Source of the DNA: Mycolicibacter heraklionensis
Lineage (GTDB): Bacteria; Actinomycetota; Actinomycetes; Mycobacteriales; Mycobacteriaceae
DNA length: 64,000 bases
NCBI RefSeq assembly: GCF_001021505.1
Contig: NZ_LDPO01000007.1
Location: forward strand, 62,001 to 126,000
Direction of reading: 5' to 3'
Below are positions 42,128 to 51,027 of the stretch, piece after piece. How positions within the stretch are numbered: position 1 is the stretch's first letter; each line of letters starts with the position of its first letter. The notes beneath the pieces are model-generated. The model was given only the letters and a program-made list of their open reading frames with translations. It was not told where the DNA came from and did not search any database. The translations under genes were made by a program, and so were the position numbers.

Positions 42128-43174
42128 TCAGCCGACCGGGCCCGGCACCAGAGTCACGGTGGCGCTGTGGTCGCCGCCGCCCGGGTTGCGCCACGTCAGC
42201 GTGACGGTGTCACCCGGGTGTTGCTGGTCGAGCACGTCGGTCAGGTCGGTGGCCGAGTTCACCGGCCGGCCGTTGACCGAGGTGATGATGTCGTCCCGGG
42301 CGATACCGCTGCCCGCGGCCGGGGTGCCGTCGAGCACCTGGGCGACCCGCGCGCCGCCGTTGCTGTCGACCACGCCGACACCCATGAACGCCGTCTCGCC
42401 GATGTGCACCGTGTTCGACGAGACGCCGGCCCGGATCTGGCCGGCGATGGCCATCGCCTGGTCGATCGGGATGGCATAGCCTTCGCCGCCGGGCTGGGCG
42501 AACTTGTAGTTGTCCGAGGCCGCGGTGTTCATCCCGATCACCTGTCCGGCGGCGTTCACCATCGGACCGCCCGAGTCACCGGGGCGGATCGCGGTGTCGG
42601 CCTTGATCATGTTGGTCAGGGTCTCGGTGCTGCCGGTCAGCTCATCGGCCGCTGAGACGGTCTGGTTCAGCCCGATGACGCGCCCGGGCACCGCACTCGG
42701 CGTGCCACCGTGACCGCCGGCGTTGCCCATCGCGACCACCGGGTCACCGATGGCGACCCGCGAGGAGTTGCCGATATTCGCGGCGGGCAACCCATCGGCG
42801 CCGCGCAACTGCAGCACCGCGACGTCGTGGCTGCGGTCGAAGCCGAGCACGTCGACGTCGTAGCTCTGGCCGTTGGCGACCGAGACCGCCGTCAGGCTGG
42901 TGGCGCCGGCGATGACGTGGTTGTTGGTCAGCACCACGCCGCTCGGGTCCAACACGATGCCGGTTCCGGCGCCGACCGCGCTCTGGTAGCCCATCTGGGC
43001 GTCGATGTTGACCACTGCCGGACCGACCTGGGCAACCATCGCCCCCGGGTCGAGCGGCGGAGCGGGCAGGGTGGGCGACGCCTGGACCGGCACCGCTACC
43101 AGCCCCGCGGTGGCGATCGCCGCGGTCGTCACGCTGAGCAGCCGCCACCGGCCGGGGCGATGCGCTCTGCTCAT
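42128..43174 (-). CDS. pepA: Secreted serine protease PepA (Mtb32A-like)
   Basis: A 348-aa exported HtrA-like protease. The signal peptide ends near residue 32 (VQA|SPTLP). The trypsin-type triad is His in TNNHVIAG, Asp in SHDVAVLQL and Ser in RPGDSGGPM. The C-terminal PDZ domain (about 255-345) is GVGVVDSNGGARVAQVLDGT then GDTVTLTWRN. Sequence and architecture match Rv0125. It acts outside the membrane on unfolded or surface proteins. Start ATG; its promoter is shared with divergent fusA2. Confidence 0.95.
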   Translation of the reverse strand: MSRAHRPGRWRLLSVTTAAIATAGLVAVPVQASPTLPAPPLDPGAMVAQVGPAVVNIDAQMGYQSAVGAGTGIVLDPSGVVLTNNHVIAGATSLTAVSVANGQSYDVDVLGFDRSHDVAVLQLRGADGLPAANIGNSSRVAIGDPVVAMGNAGGHGGTPSAVPGRVIGLNQTVSAADELTGSTETLTNMIKADTAIRPGDSGGPMVNAAGQVIGMNTAASDNYKFAQPGGEGYAIPIDQAMAIAGQIRAGVSSNTVHIGETAFMGVGVVDSNGGARVAQVLDGTPAAGSGIARDDIITSVNGRPVNSATDLTDVLDQQHPGDTVTLTWRNPGGGDHSATVTLVPGPVG

Positions 43175-43348
43175 ACGTCATACCTCCTGCAGTCGGGCCA
43201 CACTGACTCGCGAAACAAGAATGCCCAGCTTACCGGAACCGCCGATCCGGCCGGCAAACGCTATAGACCGGCCGGGCAGATGTCGCCGCGGCGCAACTCT
43301 TGTGCTCAGCGCCTGTTGAGGGAAGGCTGATCTGCGGAGGAGGCTGCC

Positions 43349-45460
43349 ATGGCAGACAAGACCGGGACATCACGGGGCGCCGGTTCCGCCCCCACCGCGG
43401 CCACCCCGGCCGCCATCCGCAACGTCGTGCTGGTCGGTCCGCCCGGCTCCGGCAAAACCACGCTGGTCGAGGCGATGCTGGTGGCCGCTGGGGTGTTGCC
43501 TCGAGCCGGTTGCATCGCCGACGGCAGCACGGTCTGCGACTACGACGACGCGGAGCTGCGTCAGCAGCGTTCGGTCGGGGTCGCCTGCGCCTCGCTGGCG
43601 CACGACGGTGTCAAGGTCAACCTGATCGACACCCCGGGCTACGCGGACTTCGTCGGAGAACTGCGCGCCGGGTTGCGGGCCGCCGACTGTGCACTGTTCG
43701 TGATCGCGGCCAACGAAGACATCGACGACGCGACCGCCGCGCTGTGGCAGGAGTGCAGCCAGGTAGCCATGCCGCGCGCGGTCGTCGTCACGAAGCTGGA
43801 CCACGCGCGGGCCGACTTCCCCGCCCGCCTGGTCGCCGCCCAGGCGGCGTTCGGCGACACGGTGCTGCCGCTGTATGTACCGGCACCGGCTGAGGGTGGC
43901 GGCCTGATCGGGCTGCTGGCGGCCGACTCGATCGACCTGCCCGGCGCGGAGCAGCAGCGCGGCGCGTTGATCGAGGCGATCATCGAGGAATCGGAGGACG
44001 AGTCGCTGCTGGACCGCTACCTGAGCGGGGAGCAGATCGACCGAGCGGTTCTCACCGCCGATCTGGAGCGGGCCGTGGCCCGCGGTTCGTTCTTCCCGGT
44101 CATCCCGGTGTGCAGCGTCACCGGCCTCGGCATTCCCGAACTGCTCGGGGTCATCGCGACCGGCTTCCCGGCGCCGCCGGAACATCTGCTGCCGGAGGTG
44201 TTCAGCCCGAACGGCGTCGCGCGCGCCGGGCTGAGCTGCGACCCGGACGGGCCACTGCTGGCCGAAGTCGTCCGGACGACGTCGGACCCCTACCTCGGCC
44301 GGGTCAGCCTGGTGCGGGTGTTCTCGGGAACCATCAAGCCCGACAGTGGAATCCACGTCAGCGGTCATTGCGCCGGGTTTTTCGGCGATGGGACCGGTCG
44401 CTGCGACCACGACGAAGACGATCGGATCGGGACCCTGGCGTTTCCGCTCGGCAAACAACAGCGCCCGGCCACCGTCGTGATGGCCGGGGATATCTGCACT
44501 GTCGGCCGACTCAGCCACGCCGAGACCGGAGACACCCTGTCGGGCAAGGACGAACCCCTGGTGTGCAAACCCTGGTCGATGCCCGATCCGCTACTGCCGG
44601 TCGCGGTCATTCCGCACGCCAAGACTGACGAGGACAAGCTGGCGGTCGGGTTGGCCCGGCTGGCCGCCGAAGACCCCAGCCTGCGCATCGAGCGGAACCC
44701 GGAAACCCATCAGACCGTGCTGTGGTGCATGGGCGAGGCGCACTCGGGCATCGTGCTGGACGCGCTGGCCCACCGCTATGCGGTATCGGTGGACACCGTA
44801 GCCCTGCGGGTGGCACTGCGAGAGACGTTCTCCGGCAAGGCCAAAGGCCACGGCCGGCATGTCAAGCAGTCCGGAGGACACGGCCAGTACGCGATCTGCG
44901 ATATCGAAGTGGAGCCGGTAGCCCAAGGCGGCGGCTTCGAGTTCGTCGACCGCGTCGTCGGCGGAGCCGTGCCCCGCCAGTTCATCCCCAGCGTCGAGAA
45001 GGGCATTCGCGCCCAGATGGAGCGCGGGCTGACCAACGACACCGGCGGCGGTTATCCGGTGGTCGACATCCGGGTCACCCTGACCGACGGCAAGGCGCAC
45101 AGCGTCGACTCCTCAGACTTCGCCTTCCAGATGGCCGGCGCGGCCGCGCTGCGCGACGCCGCGACCAACGGGACGGTGCGACTGCTCGAGCCGATCGACG
45201 AGGTCACCGTGTTGATACCCGACGAATTGGTAGGCGCGGTGATGGGCGATCTGTCCGCCCGCCGCGCCCGGGTGCTGGGCACCGACAAAGTCGGCGCCGA
45301 CCACACGTGCGTGAAGGCCGAAGTGCCGCAGACCGAGCTCATCCGGTACGCGGTCGACCTGCGATCGTTGACCCACGGCGCCGGTTCGTTCAGCCGCGGC
45401 TTCGCCCGCTACGAACCGCTGTCGGAGGCGGCGGCCGCGCACGCCGCCAGCACCGCCTGA
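43349..45460 (+). CDS. fusA2: Elongation-factor-G-like GTPase FusA2 (EF-G2)
   Basis: A 703-aa EF-G paralogue of the Rv0120c type. G1 is GPPGSGKTT, G3 is DTPGYADF, and G4 is TKLD rather than the usual NKxD. Domains II-V follow (AHSGIVLDALAHRYAV and the C-terminal GAGSFSRGFARYEPL). Biochemical work on EF-G2 of M. smegmatis showed GTP binding but no ribosome-dependent translocation, so a regulatory role is likely. ATG preceded by GGAGGAGG. It lies 20 bp before the DUF2231-like gene. Confidence 0.93.
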   Translation: MADKTGTSRGAGSAPTAATPAAIRNVVLVGPPGSGKTTLVEAMLVAAGVLPRAGCIADGSTVCDYDDAELRQQRSVGVACASLAHDGVKVNLIDTPGYADFVGELRAGLRAADCALFVIAANEDIDDATAALWQECSQVAMPRAVVVTKLDHARADFPARLVAAQAAFGDTVLPLYVPAPAEGGGLIGLLAADSIDLPGAEQQRGALIEAIIEESEDESLLDRYLSGEQIDRAVLTADLERAVARGSFFPVIPVCSVTGLGIPELLGVIATGFPAPPEHLLPEVFSPNGVARAGLSCDPDGPLLAEVVRTTSDPYLGRVSLVRVFSGTIKPDSGIHVSGHCAGFFGDGTGRCDHDEDDRIGTLAFPLGKQQRPATVVMAGDICTVGRLSHAETGDTLSGKDEPLVCKPWSMPDPLLPVAVIPHAKTDEDKLAVGLARLAAEDPSLRIERNPETHQTVLWCMGEAHSGIVLDALAHRYAVSVDTVALRVALRETFSGKAKGHGRHVKQSGGHGQYAICDIEVEPVAQGGGFEFVDRVVGGAVPRQFIPSVEKGIRAQMERGLTNDTGGGYPVVDIRVTLTDGKAHSVDSSDFAFQMAGAAALRDAATNGTVRLLEPIDEVTVLIPDELVGAVMGDLSARRARVLGTDKVGADHTCVKAEVPQTELIRYAVDLRSLTHGAGSFSRGFARYEPLSEAAAAHAASTA

Positions 45461-45480
45461 TCCCCGCAGAGAGGACGTCC

Positions 45481-45963
45481 ATGTCGACCATCGCCGGGTT
45501 GCCCGCGCACGTCCTGCTGCTGCACGTGGTGGTGTCGCTGGTTCCCCTGACCGCGGTCCTGCTGATCGTGTGCGCGGTGTGGCCGGCGGCCCGGCGCCGA
45601 TTGGTCTGGCTGGTGGTGACGTTTTCCGCCATCACACTGCTGGTGACGCCGTTGACGGTCACCGCCGGCGAGTGGCTGGCCGACACCGGCAAGTTCGCCC
45701 CGTCTCCCAAGCTGGACGCCCACATGGCCGCCGGCGAGTACGGCCTCTATATGGCAGTGGGCCTGGCGGTCGCCGCGACGTTGCTGGCAGGGCTACACGT
45801 GGCGTTGTCGCGCGGCAGCAAAGTCGGCTCACTGCTGCGGCTGGGGATCGTGACCGTGGTGATCGCGCTGGCCGGCGGGTCGATGTTCGCGATCCACACC
45901 ATCGGCTCGACCGGGACCGAGGCGGCCTGGGGAGACCTGCTCAGCGCGTCGGACGACGGCTAA
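45481..45963 (+). CDS. DUF2231-like membrane protein
   Basis: A 160-aa membrane protein with four helices. It begins MSTIAGLPAHVLLLHVVV, the DUF2231 pattern of a His near the start of helix one, with a further His in KLDAHMAAGEYGLYMAV. Related proteins bind haem or associate with cytochromes, but this is not certain. It follows fusA2 closely and precedes the L,D-transpeptidase by 30 bp, so the three may form one transcript. Confidence 0.75.
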   Translation: MSTIAGLPAHVLLLHVVVSLVPLTAVLLIVCAVWPAARRRLVWLVVTFSAITLLVTPLTVTAGEWLADTGKFAPSPKLDAHMAAGEYGLYMAVGLAVAATLLAGLHVALSRGSKVGSLLRLGIVTVVIALAGGSMFAIHTIGSTGTEAAWGDLLSASDDG

Positions 45964-45993
45964 ACCTGCGCTGATGACGTTGCAGTTGGCACA

Positions 45994-46767
45994 ATGGACG
46001 CCATGCGCAACGTGAGGCGGGGAATTGTGGCGATTGCCGGGTCGGTGGCCCTGGCTGTCGTATCTATAGGGGCGTCGGCCGGCATCAGCGAAGCGGCTCA
46101 GACATCGCCGGCACGGGGGCTGGCCGTCGCGGCGATCGAGCCGGCCGCCGGCTCTGTCGTGGGAGTGGCCTACCCGGTGATCGTGACCTTCAACGGACCG
46201 GTCGAGAACCGGGCGGTCGCCGAACGTGGGATCCACATCAACTCCACGGGCAACAATGCCGGTCACTTCGAGTGGACGAGCAGCGACGTCGTGCAGTGGG
46301 TCCCGGACGGCTACTGGTCACCGCACAGCAAGATCAGCGTCGACGCCCACGGGATGTCAACGGGTTTCGAGACCGGCGACGCGGTCGTGGGGCTCGCCGA
46401 CATCTCCGACCACACTTTCACCGTGAGCGTCAACGGCGAGATCCAGCGGATCATGGCGGCATCCATGGGTAAACCCAAGCGCCCCACGCCGATCGGTTCC
46501 TTCACCGCACTCTCGAAAGAGCGCACCATCAAGTTCGATTCGCGCACCATCGGCATCCCGCTCAACGACCCGGAGGGTTACCTGCTCAACGGCGAGTACG
46601 CCGTTCGGGTCACCTGGAGCGGCGTCTACGTGCACTCCGCCCCGTGGTCGGTGGGCTCGCAGGGCTACTCGAACGTCAGCCACGGCTGCATCAACTTAAG
46701 CCCGGACGACGCCGCGTGGTACTTCAACTCGGTGCACCTGGGCGACCCAATCATCGTGCAGGCCTAA
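45994..46767 (+). CDS. ldtA: L,D-transpeptidase LdtA (LdtMt1-like)
   Basis: A 257-aa exported enzyme forming 3-3 crosslinks in peptidoglycan. A signal sequence or anchor covers residues about 8-35. An Ig-like domain (VAAIEPAAGSVVGVAYPVIV) precedes the YkuD domain, with catalytic Cys in SHGCINLSPDD (26 residues from the end, as in LdtMt1). Carbapenems target this Cys. ATG 45994 or ATG 46003 may be the start. Matches Rv0116c in order and length. A hairpin follows. Confidence 0.93.
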   Translation: MDAMRNVRRGIVAIAGSVALAVVSIGASAGISEAAQTSPARGLAVAAIEPAAGSVVGVAYPVIVTFNGPVENRAVAERGIHINSTGNNAGHFEWTSSDVVQWVPDGYWSPHSKISVDAHGMSTGFETGDAVVGLADISDHTFTVSVNGEIQRIMAASMGKPKRPTPIGSFTALSKERTIKFDSRTIGIPLNDPEGYLLNGEYAVRVTWSGVYVHSAPWSVGSQGYSNVSHGCINLSPDDAAWYFNSVHLGDPIIVQA

Positions 46768-46775
46768 GGCGAAAC

Positions 46776-46823
46776 GCGGCGGAGCCGGCGCAACCGGATG
46801 GTGGTTGCGCGCGGCTCCGCCGC
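46776..46823. terminator. Bidirectional hairpin between ldtA and a small minus-strand ORF
   Basis: GCGGCGGAGCCG (46776-46787) pairs with CGGCTCCGCCGC (46812-46823), and CGCAACC pairs with GGTTGCG, with small internal bulges. No U-tract follows, as is common for mycobacterial terminators. Confidence 0.7.
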
Positions 46824-46829
46824 ATCGCT

Positions 46830-47006
46830 TCAGCAGGCGCCGAGCACCGCCGTCGGCATGTGCGCCACGTAGCGCTCAGCGCGCTGCTCGCGCCGCATTT
46901 CGCGGCGAGCGGCCAGGCGGTTACGCAGCCGGCTCACCATGCGGTCGCCCGCCTGGTGCTCGATCGAGCTGTGGAGAGCCAGAACACTGATGGTGATGAA
47001 AGCCAT
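46830..47006 (-). CDS. Small Arg-rich protein (58 aa)
   Basis: ATG at 47004-47006 is preceded on the minus strand by CAGGAGAAAATC, an excellent ribosome site. The protein starts MAFITISVLALHSSIEHQAG and continues with the basic helix RLRNRLAARREMRREQRAER, ending ...VLGAC. It could be a short amphipathic or membrane-associated peptide. The ORF is codon-biased like real genes here and closes after a terminator. No family is recognised. Confidence 0.6.
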   Translation of the reverse strand: MAFITISVLALHSSIEHQAGDRMVSRLRNRLAARREMRREQRAERYVAHMPTAVLGAC

Positions 47007-47357
47007 GATTTTCTCCTGCCGGGATATTCACCGGCCGACACAACCCGTACGGGTTGGCGGAACTCGAGGTTCAGGCCCTGAAAGATACTGAAAAACCTTC
47101 AGCGGAGGTGCCGGAGCCGGTGAGGAACAAATCGATCGTGGAACACGGATACGGATGCGGACCGTCACTGGAACTCACTTTGCCCTCACCTCCTTCCGGC
47201 CGAGACACACGGGCATGTCGTGGCAATTTCCACCATGGTGGCATCGAAACACCGGACCGTCAAACGCAAACGGGCCGGGACGGCTCCGGCCGCCGGGCTG
47301 GCGGTGGCCGGAGCTGTCCCGAAACCGCTTCGCGGAGCGGCTGATTCACTGCTGCGT
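47007..47357. other. Intergenic stretch between small ORF and car
   Basis: No convincing gene is seen. On the plus strand a short frame beginning ATGGCAATTTCC (47220) reads KHRTVKRKRAG then a hydrophobic AAGLAVAGAV, like the N-terminus of an exported protein. It then runs antisense into car, so it may be a decayed gene start. The promoter of the small Arg-rich ORF should lie in 47007-47120. Confidence 0.35.
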
Positions 47358-50300
47358 TTAGAGCAGCCCGAGCAGTTGCAGATCGGTGATGTACTTGACG
47401 ATCACCGCCGGCGTGACATGCGGGATGTCGGGATGCTCGGGGTCCGGCCCGATCCCGGCAGACTGCACGGCAGCCCGGAACCTGTCCGTCGGGGCGATCG
47501 ACCCGCAGATCGGCGGCTGCGGCTTCTGGTAGTTGTGCAGCAGCGGCAGCAGCGACGCCTGGCGCTGGTGTTCGGGCAACGCCCGCAGCGTGGTCTCGAA
47601 CCGCTGCAACCAGTCGCCGTAATCGGCGATCCGCCGGATCGGGTAGCCGGCCTCGATCAGCCAGTCGACGAACTCGTCCATCCCCAGACCGTCGTCGTAC
47701 GGGTTCATCACGTGATAGGTGGTGTACCCGCCGCTTGCGAAGGACCCCAGCGTGGTGGACGCCTCAGCGATGAACTCCACCGGCAGGCCGTCGTAGTGGG
47801 CGCGCTGCCGCTGGCCGTCGGCGCTCAGTTCGTAGAACGAACCGGGTGCCACGCCGGTGGCGACCAGGCTGAACATCATCCGGGTGAACATGTCGGGCAG
47901 GTTGAGCTGGCCGGCGTAGCTGGTGTCGGCCAGGATCATGTCGCAGCGGAACACCGCGACCGGCAGGCCGCAGAGGTCGTTGGCCTCACGCAACAGCACC
48001 TCGCCGGCCCACTTGCTGGTGCCGTAGCCGTTGGCGTAGCCGTCGTTGATCGCACGGACCGAGCTCATCACCCGCACGTCGGCGTCCTCGGTGAACTTGC
48101 CCAGCGGAATCTGGTCGCCGACACCAATGGTGGAGAAGTAGGTGAACGGCTTGATCTTGCCGGTGAGCGCCACCCGGATCAGCTCGGCGGTGCCGAGCGC
48201 GTTCGGGCCGAACAGCTCGCTGTAGGGCAACACGTGGTTGACCAACGCCGCCGGGTCGACGATCACGTCGACGGTGTCTGCCAGCCGCTGCCAAACCTCT
48301 TGGTCCAGACCGAGATTCGCCTCGCCCTTGTCACCCGCCAGCACTTCCAGGTGCTTGGCGGCCAGTTCGGTGTAGCGAGCCAGCAGCCGCGCGTCTCCGC
48401 TGTCGAAGACGCTGTCCAGCCGTCGGCGGGCATCCTCGTCGGACTTCGCCCGCACCAAACAGATCAGCTTTCCGTCCACCGGGGCCAGCCGCTGCAGCCA
48501 TTCCAGCGCCAGGTAGCGACCGAGGAAGCCGGTCGCACCGGTCAACAGCACGGTGCGCACCTGCTCGGAGGGGCCGGGCAGTGACGGGGCCGCGGCCAGG
48601 GTCGCCGCGTCGAGGAACTTGTCCAGGGTCAGGTCGGCGGCAGCCACTTCCACCGCGTCCCGGCCGTGCACCGAGGCGAAGCTGGGCCGTCCGGAGCCGT
48701 TGCGCTCGGCGGTGATGTAGTCCGCGATCGCCGCCAAATCGTTTGCCGGGCTGACGATCACGCCCACCGGCACGTCGACCCCGAAGATGTCACGCAGCAG
48801 GTTTCCGAACGTCAGCGCCGACAGGGAGTCGCCGCCCAGGTCGGTGAAATGGGCGTCCGCAGACACCTCACCGGCCGAGGCCCCCAGCAGCGCCGCGGCG
48901 GCGCGACCGACGGTCTCCAGCGCCGGGCGCTGCGCACCGTGCTGACGCAGTTCGCTCAGCTCACTGGCCTGGCCCTCGGCCAGCTCGGCGTAGCGGCGTT
49001 CGAGGCGATCGCCGTAGTGCGCCTTCAGCTTCGGCCAGGCCAGCTTGCGGATCCCGGTCAGCAGTCCGTTCTCCAGTGTGAACGGCTCGGTCTCGACGAT
49101 GAAGTCGCGCGGAACCTCGTAGGACTGCAGGTCGGCGTCTTTGGCCACCTGCTGCAGCGACTCGGCGATCCCGGCCTTGAGGGCGGCGTCGGAATCGAAG
49201 CGCGCCTGAGCTTCCGGCGTCGGGACCACCACGGCCAGCAGGTAGGGCTGGGCGCTGTTGCCGTAGACGTAGATCTGGCGCACCAGCGGGCTGTTGCCGA
49301 ACACCGCCTCCAGCTTCGCCAGGGTGACGAACTCGCCCTGGGCCAGCTTGAGCACGTTGTTGCGCCGGTCGACGTAGACCAGGTGGTCCGGTGCGACCTC
49401 GGCCACCACATCGCCGGTCCGGTAGTAACCGTCGGCGTCGAAGACCTCGGCGGTCACCTCGGGACGCTTGTAGTAGCCGGGGAACAGGTTCTCGGTCTTG
49501 AGCAGCAGCTCACCGCGCGGGTGCGGGGTGTCGGTGCCGAAGTAGCCCAGATCCGGGACGTCGACCAGCTTGTAGTCGAGGACCGGCGGCCGCTGCACTT
49601 CGCCGTCGAAGAGCACCATGCCCGCTTCGGTGGAGCCGTAGCCGTTGAGCACGTGCTGCTCGGTGAGCTGATCGACCCAGGACCGCAGCTCGTCGGAGAT
49701 CGGCGCGGAGCCGGTCATCGCGAAGACGCACCGCCCGCCGAGCAGCTCGGTGCGCATCTGCGCCAAGACCTGTGCTTCGGCGGCGGCTCGATCTCCCCCG
49801 AGCCCGTCGACCTCACTGCGGAAGTGCTGGTAGAGCATCTCCCAGATTCGGGGCACGAAGTTCAGTTCGGTCGGCCGGACCAGGGCCAGGTCTTCGAGGA
49901 AGGTGGACAGGTCACTGCGTGCGCTGAAGTAGGCGGTACCGCCGTTGCCGAGGGTGCCGTAGAGGATGCCGCGGCCCATGATGTGGCTCATCGGCATGAA
50001 GTTCAGCGTGATCGAGACGGCGGTCGGGCCGAACCAGTTCTTGGTGGACCGCACCCACATCCGGGCCACGTTGCGCTCCGGGTACATCGCACCCTTGGGG
50101 GCGCCGGTACTGCCCGAGGTGTAGACCAGCAGAGCCAGGGGGTCGGCGTCGTCGCCGGAGTCCACCTGGGTCGGCAAAGACAGAGAGCGGCCGCGGGTCA
50201 GCAGGTCGGCGAGCGGCTCGACGACCACCTCGACGCCGGCCAACCGGGCCCGGGCGTCGGCAAGCGCCTCGCGGTGGTCGTCGACCTGCTCGTGGTAGTC

Positions 50301-50873
50301 GAAGACCACCAGGCGGGTGGGCGCCGGACCCGTCCGCACCAACTCGACCGCATCGGGCAGCGAGTCGACGCTGGCGGCGATGACGCGGGGCTCGGTCTCG
50401 GTCACGATCGGCACCAGCGTGCTGATCGCCGCGGAGGTCTGCAGCGGCACCGACACAGCGCCGATCTGGCCCAGCGCCACGTCGATGACGGTGTAGTCGA
50501 CGCTGGTGAAGCCCAGCACCGCGACCCGGTCACCGGGCCGCACCGCGCCGGCGACCAGGGCGGCGGCCGCGGCGCGGACTCGCTCACCCAGTTCGGCGTA
50601 GGTGATGGTTTCGTAGTGCGGGAGTAGTGCGGCGGCGGTACGGCCGGTGGCCGGATCGGTGACGTACTCGACGGCACGCTGGCCGAGCGCCGGCCGCTCG
50701 GCGTAGCCGTCGAAGACGGTTCGGGCGATCTGCGCCAGCCGCGACTGCCCTTCGACAGCGGCGGCGACGGCCGGGTCAGGCCGGGCAGCGGCGAACTGCG
50801 GGTCGGTGGCGACTAGATCGGCGATGCGGCGGGCGAGTTGCTCCTCGTCAGCAGTGGGGGAAACAGTGGACAT
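47358..50873 (-). CDS. car: Carboxylic acid reductase (FadD9-like)
   Basis: A protein of about 1171 aa reduces fatty or aromatic acids to aldehydes with ATP and NADPH. The adenylation domain has [11 protein letters not shown] at about residue 253. The carrier domain with LGGDSLSAL has its Ser near residue 681 for phosphopantetheine. The reductase domain has [11 protein letters not shown] near 781 and the YxxxK active site ([10 protein letters not shown]) near 949. Length equals M. tuberculosis FadD9 (Rv2590, 1168 aa). ATG 50873 after AGAGGT is preferred over a start 66 nt upstream. It needs a phosphopantetheinyl transferase from elsewhere. Confidence 0.95.
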   Translation of the reverse strand: MSTVSPTADEEQLARRIADLVATDPQFAAARPDPAVAAAVEGQSRLAQIARTVFDGYAERPALGQRAVEYVTDPATGRTAAALLPHYETITYAELGERVRAAAAALVAGAVRPGDRVAVLGFTSVDYTVIDVALGQIGAVSVPLQTSAAISTLVPIVTETEPRVIAASVDSLPDAVELVRTGPAPTRLVVFDYHEQVDDHREALADARARLAGVEVVVEPLADLLTRGRSLSLPTQVDSGDDADPLALLVYTSGSTGAPKGAMYPERNVARMWVRSTKNWFGPTAVSITLNFMPMSHIMGRGILYGTLGNGGTAYFSARSDLSTFLEDLALVRPTELNFVPRIWEMLYQHFRSEVDGLGGDRAAAEAQVLAQMRTELLGGRCVFAMTGSAPISDELRSWVDQLTEQHVLNGYGSTEAGMVLFDGEVQRPPVLDYKLVDVPDLGYFGTDTPHPRGELLLKTENLFPGYYKRPEVTAEVFDADGYYRTGDVVAEVAPDHLVYVDRRNNVLKLAQGEFVTLAKLEAVFGNSPLVRQIYVYGNSAQPYLLAVVVPTPEAQARFDSDAALKAGIAESLQQVAKDADLQSYEVPRDFIVETEPFTLENGLLTGIRKLAWPKLKAHYGDRLERRYAELAEGQASELSELRQHGAQRPALETVGRAAAALLGASAGEVSADAHFTDLGGDSLSALTFGNLLRDIFGVDVPVGVIVSPANDLAAIADYITAERNGSGRPSFASVHGRDAVEVAAADLTLDKFLDAATLAAAPSLPGPSEQVRTVLLTGATGFLGRYLALEWLQRLAPVDGKLICLVRAKSDEDARRRLDSVFDSGDARLLARYTELAAKHLEVLAGDKGEANLGLDQEVWQRLADTVDVIVDPAALVNHVLPYSELFGPNALGTAELIRVALTGKIKPFTYFSTIGVGDQIPLGKFTEDADVRVMSSVRAINDGYANGYGTSKWAGEVLLREANDLCGLPVAVFRCDMILADTSYAGQLNLPDMFTRMMFSLVATGVAPGSFYELSADGQRQRAHYDGLPVEFIAEASTTLGSFASGGYTTYHVMNPYDDGLGMDEFVDWLIEAGYPIRRIADYGDWLQRFETTLRALPEHQRQASLLPLLHNYQKPQPPICGSIAPTDRFRAAVQSAGIGPDPEHPDIPHVTPAVIVKYITDLQLLGLL

Positions 50874-50952
50874 GTTCAAACCTCTAATGAATATCTCGCG
50901 AAAGTGATTTTTCTGGGCTTTCATGGGCGCGGTCTGCACCGATGTAAACTAC

Positions 50953-50967
50953 GTTAGCAAAACTAAC
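50953..50967. promoter_or_regulatory. Inverted repeat upstream of car
   Basis: GTTAG-CAAAA-CTAAC is a perfect 5-bp inverted repeat in an AT-rich spot about 80 bp upstream of car. It could be an operator for a TetR-like regulator, but it is short. Confidence 0.35.
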
Positions 50968-51027
50968 TTAATTGAGGATCCCCGAGCGGGTGTGACGTTG
51001 CACTCACGCCGCGTTTGCCCGCGGTGG

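Noticed and set aside
47220..47357. Plus-strand gene start beginning MAISTMVASKHRTVKRKRAG
   Set aside because: The frame runs antisense through car with no stop nearby and no credible product. Kept only as a possible decayed start.
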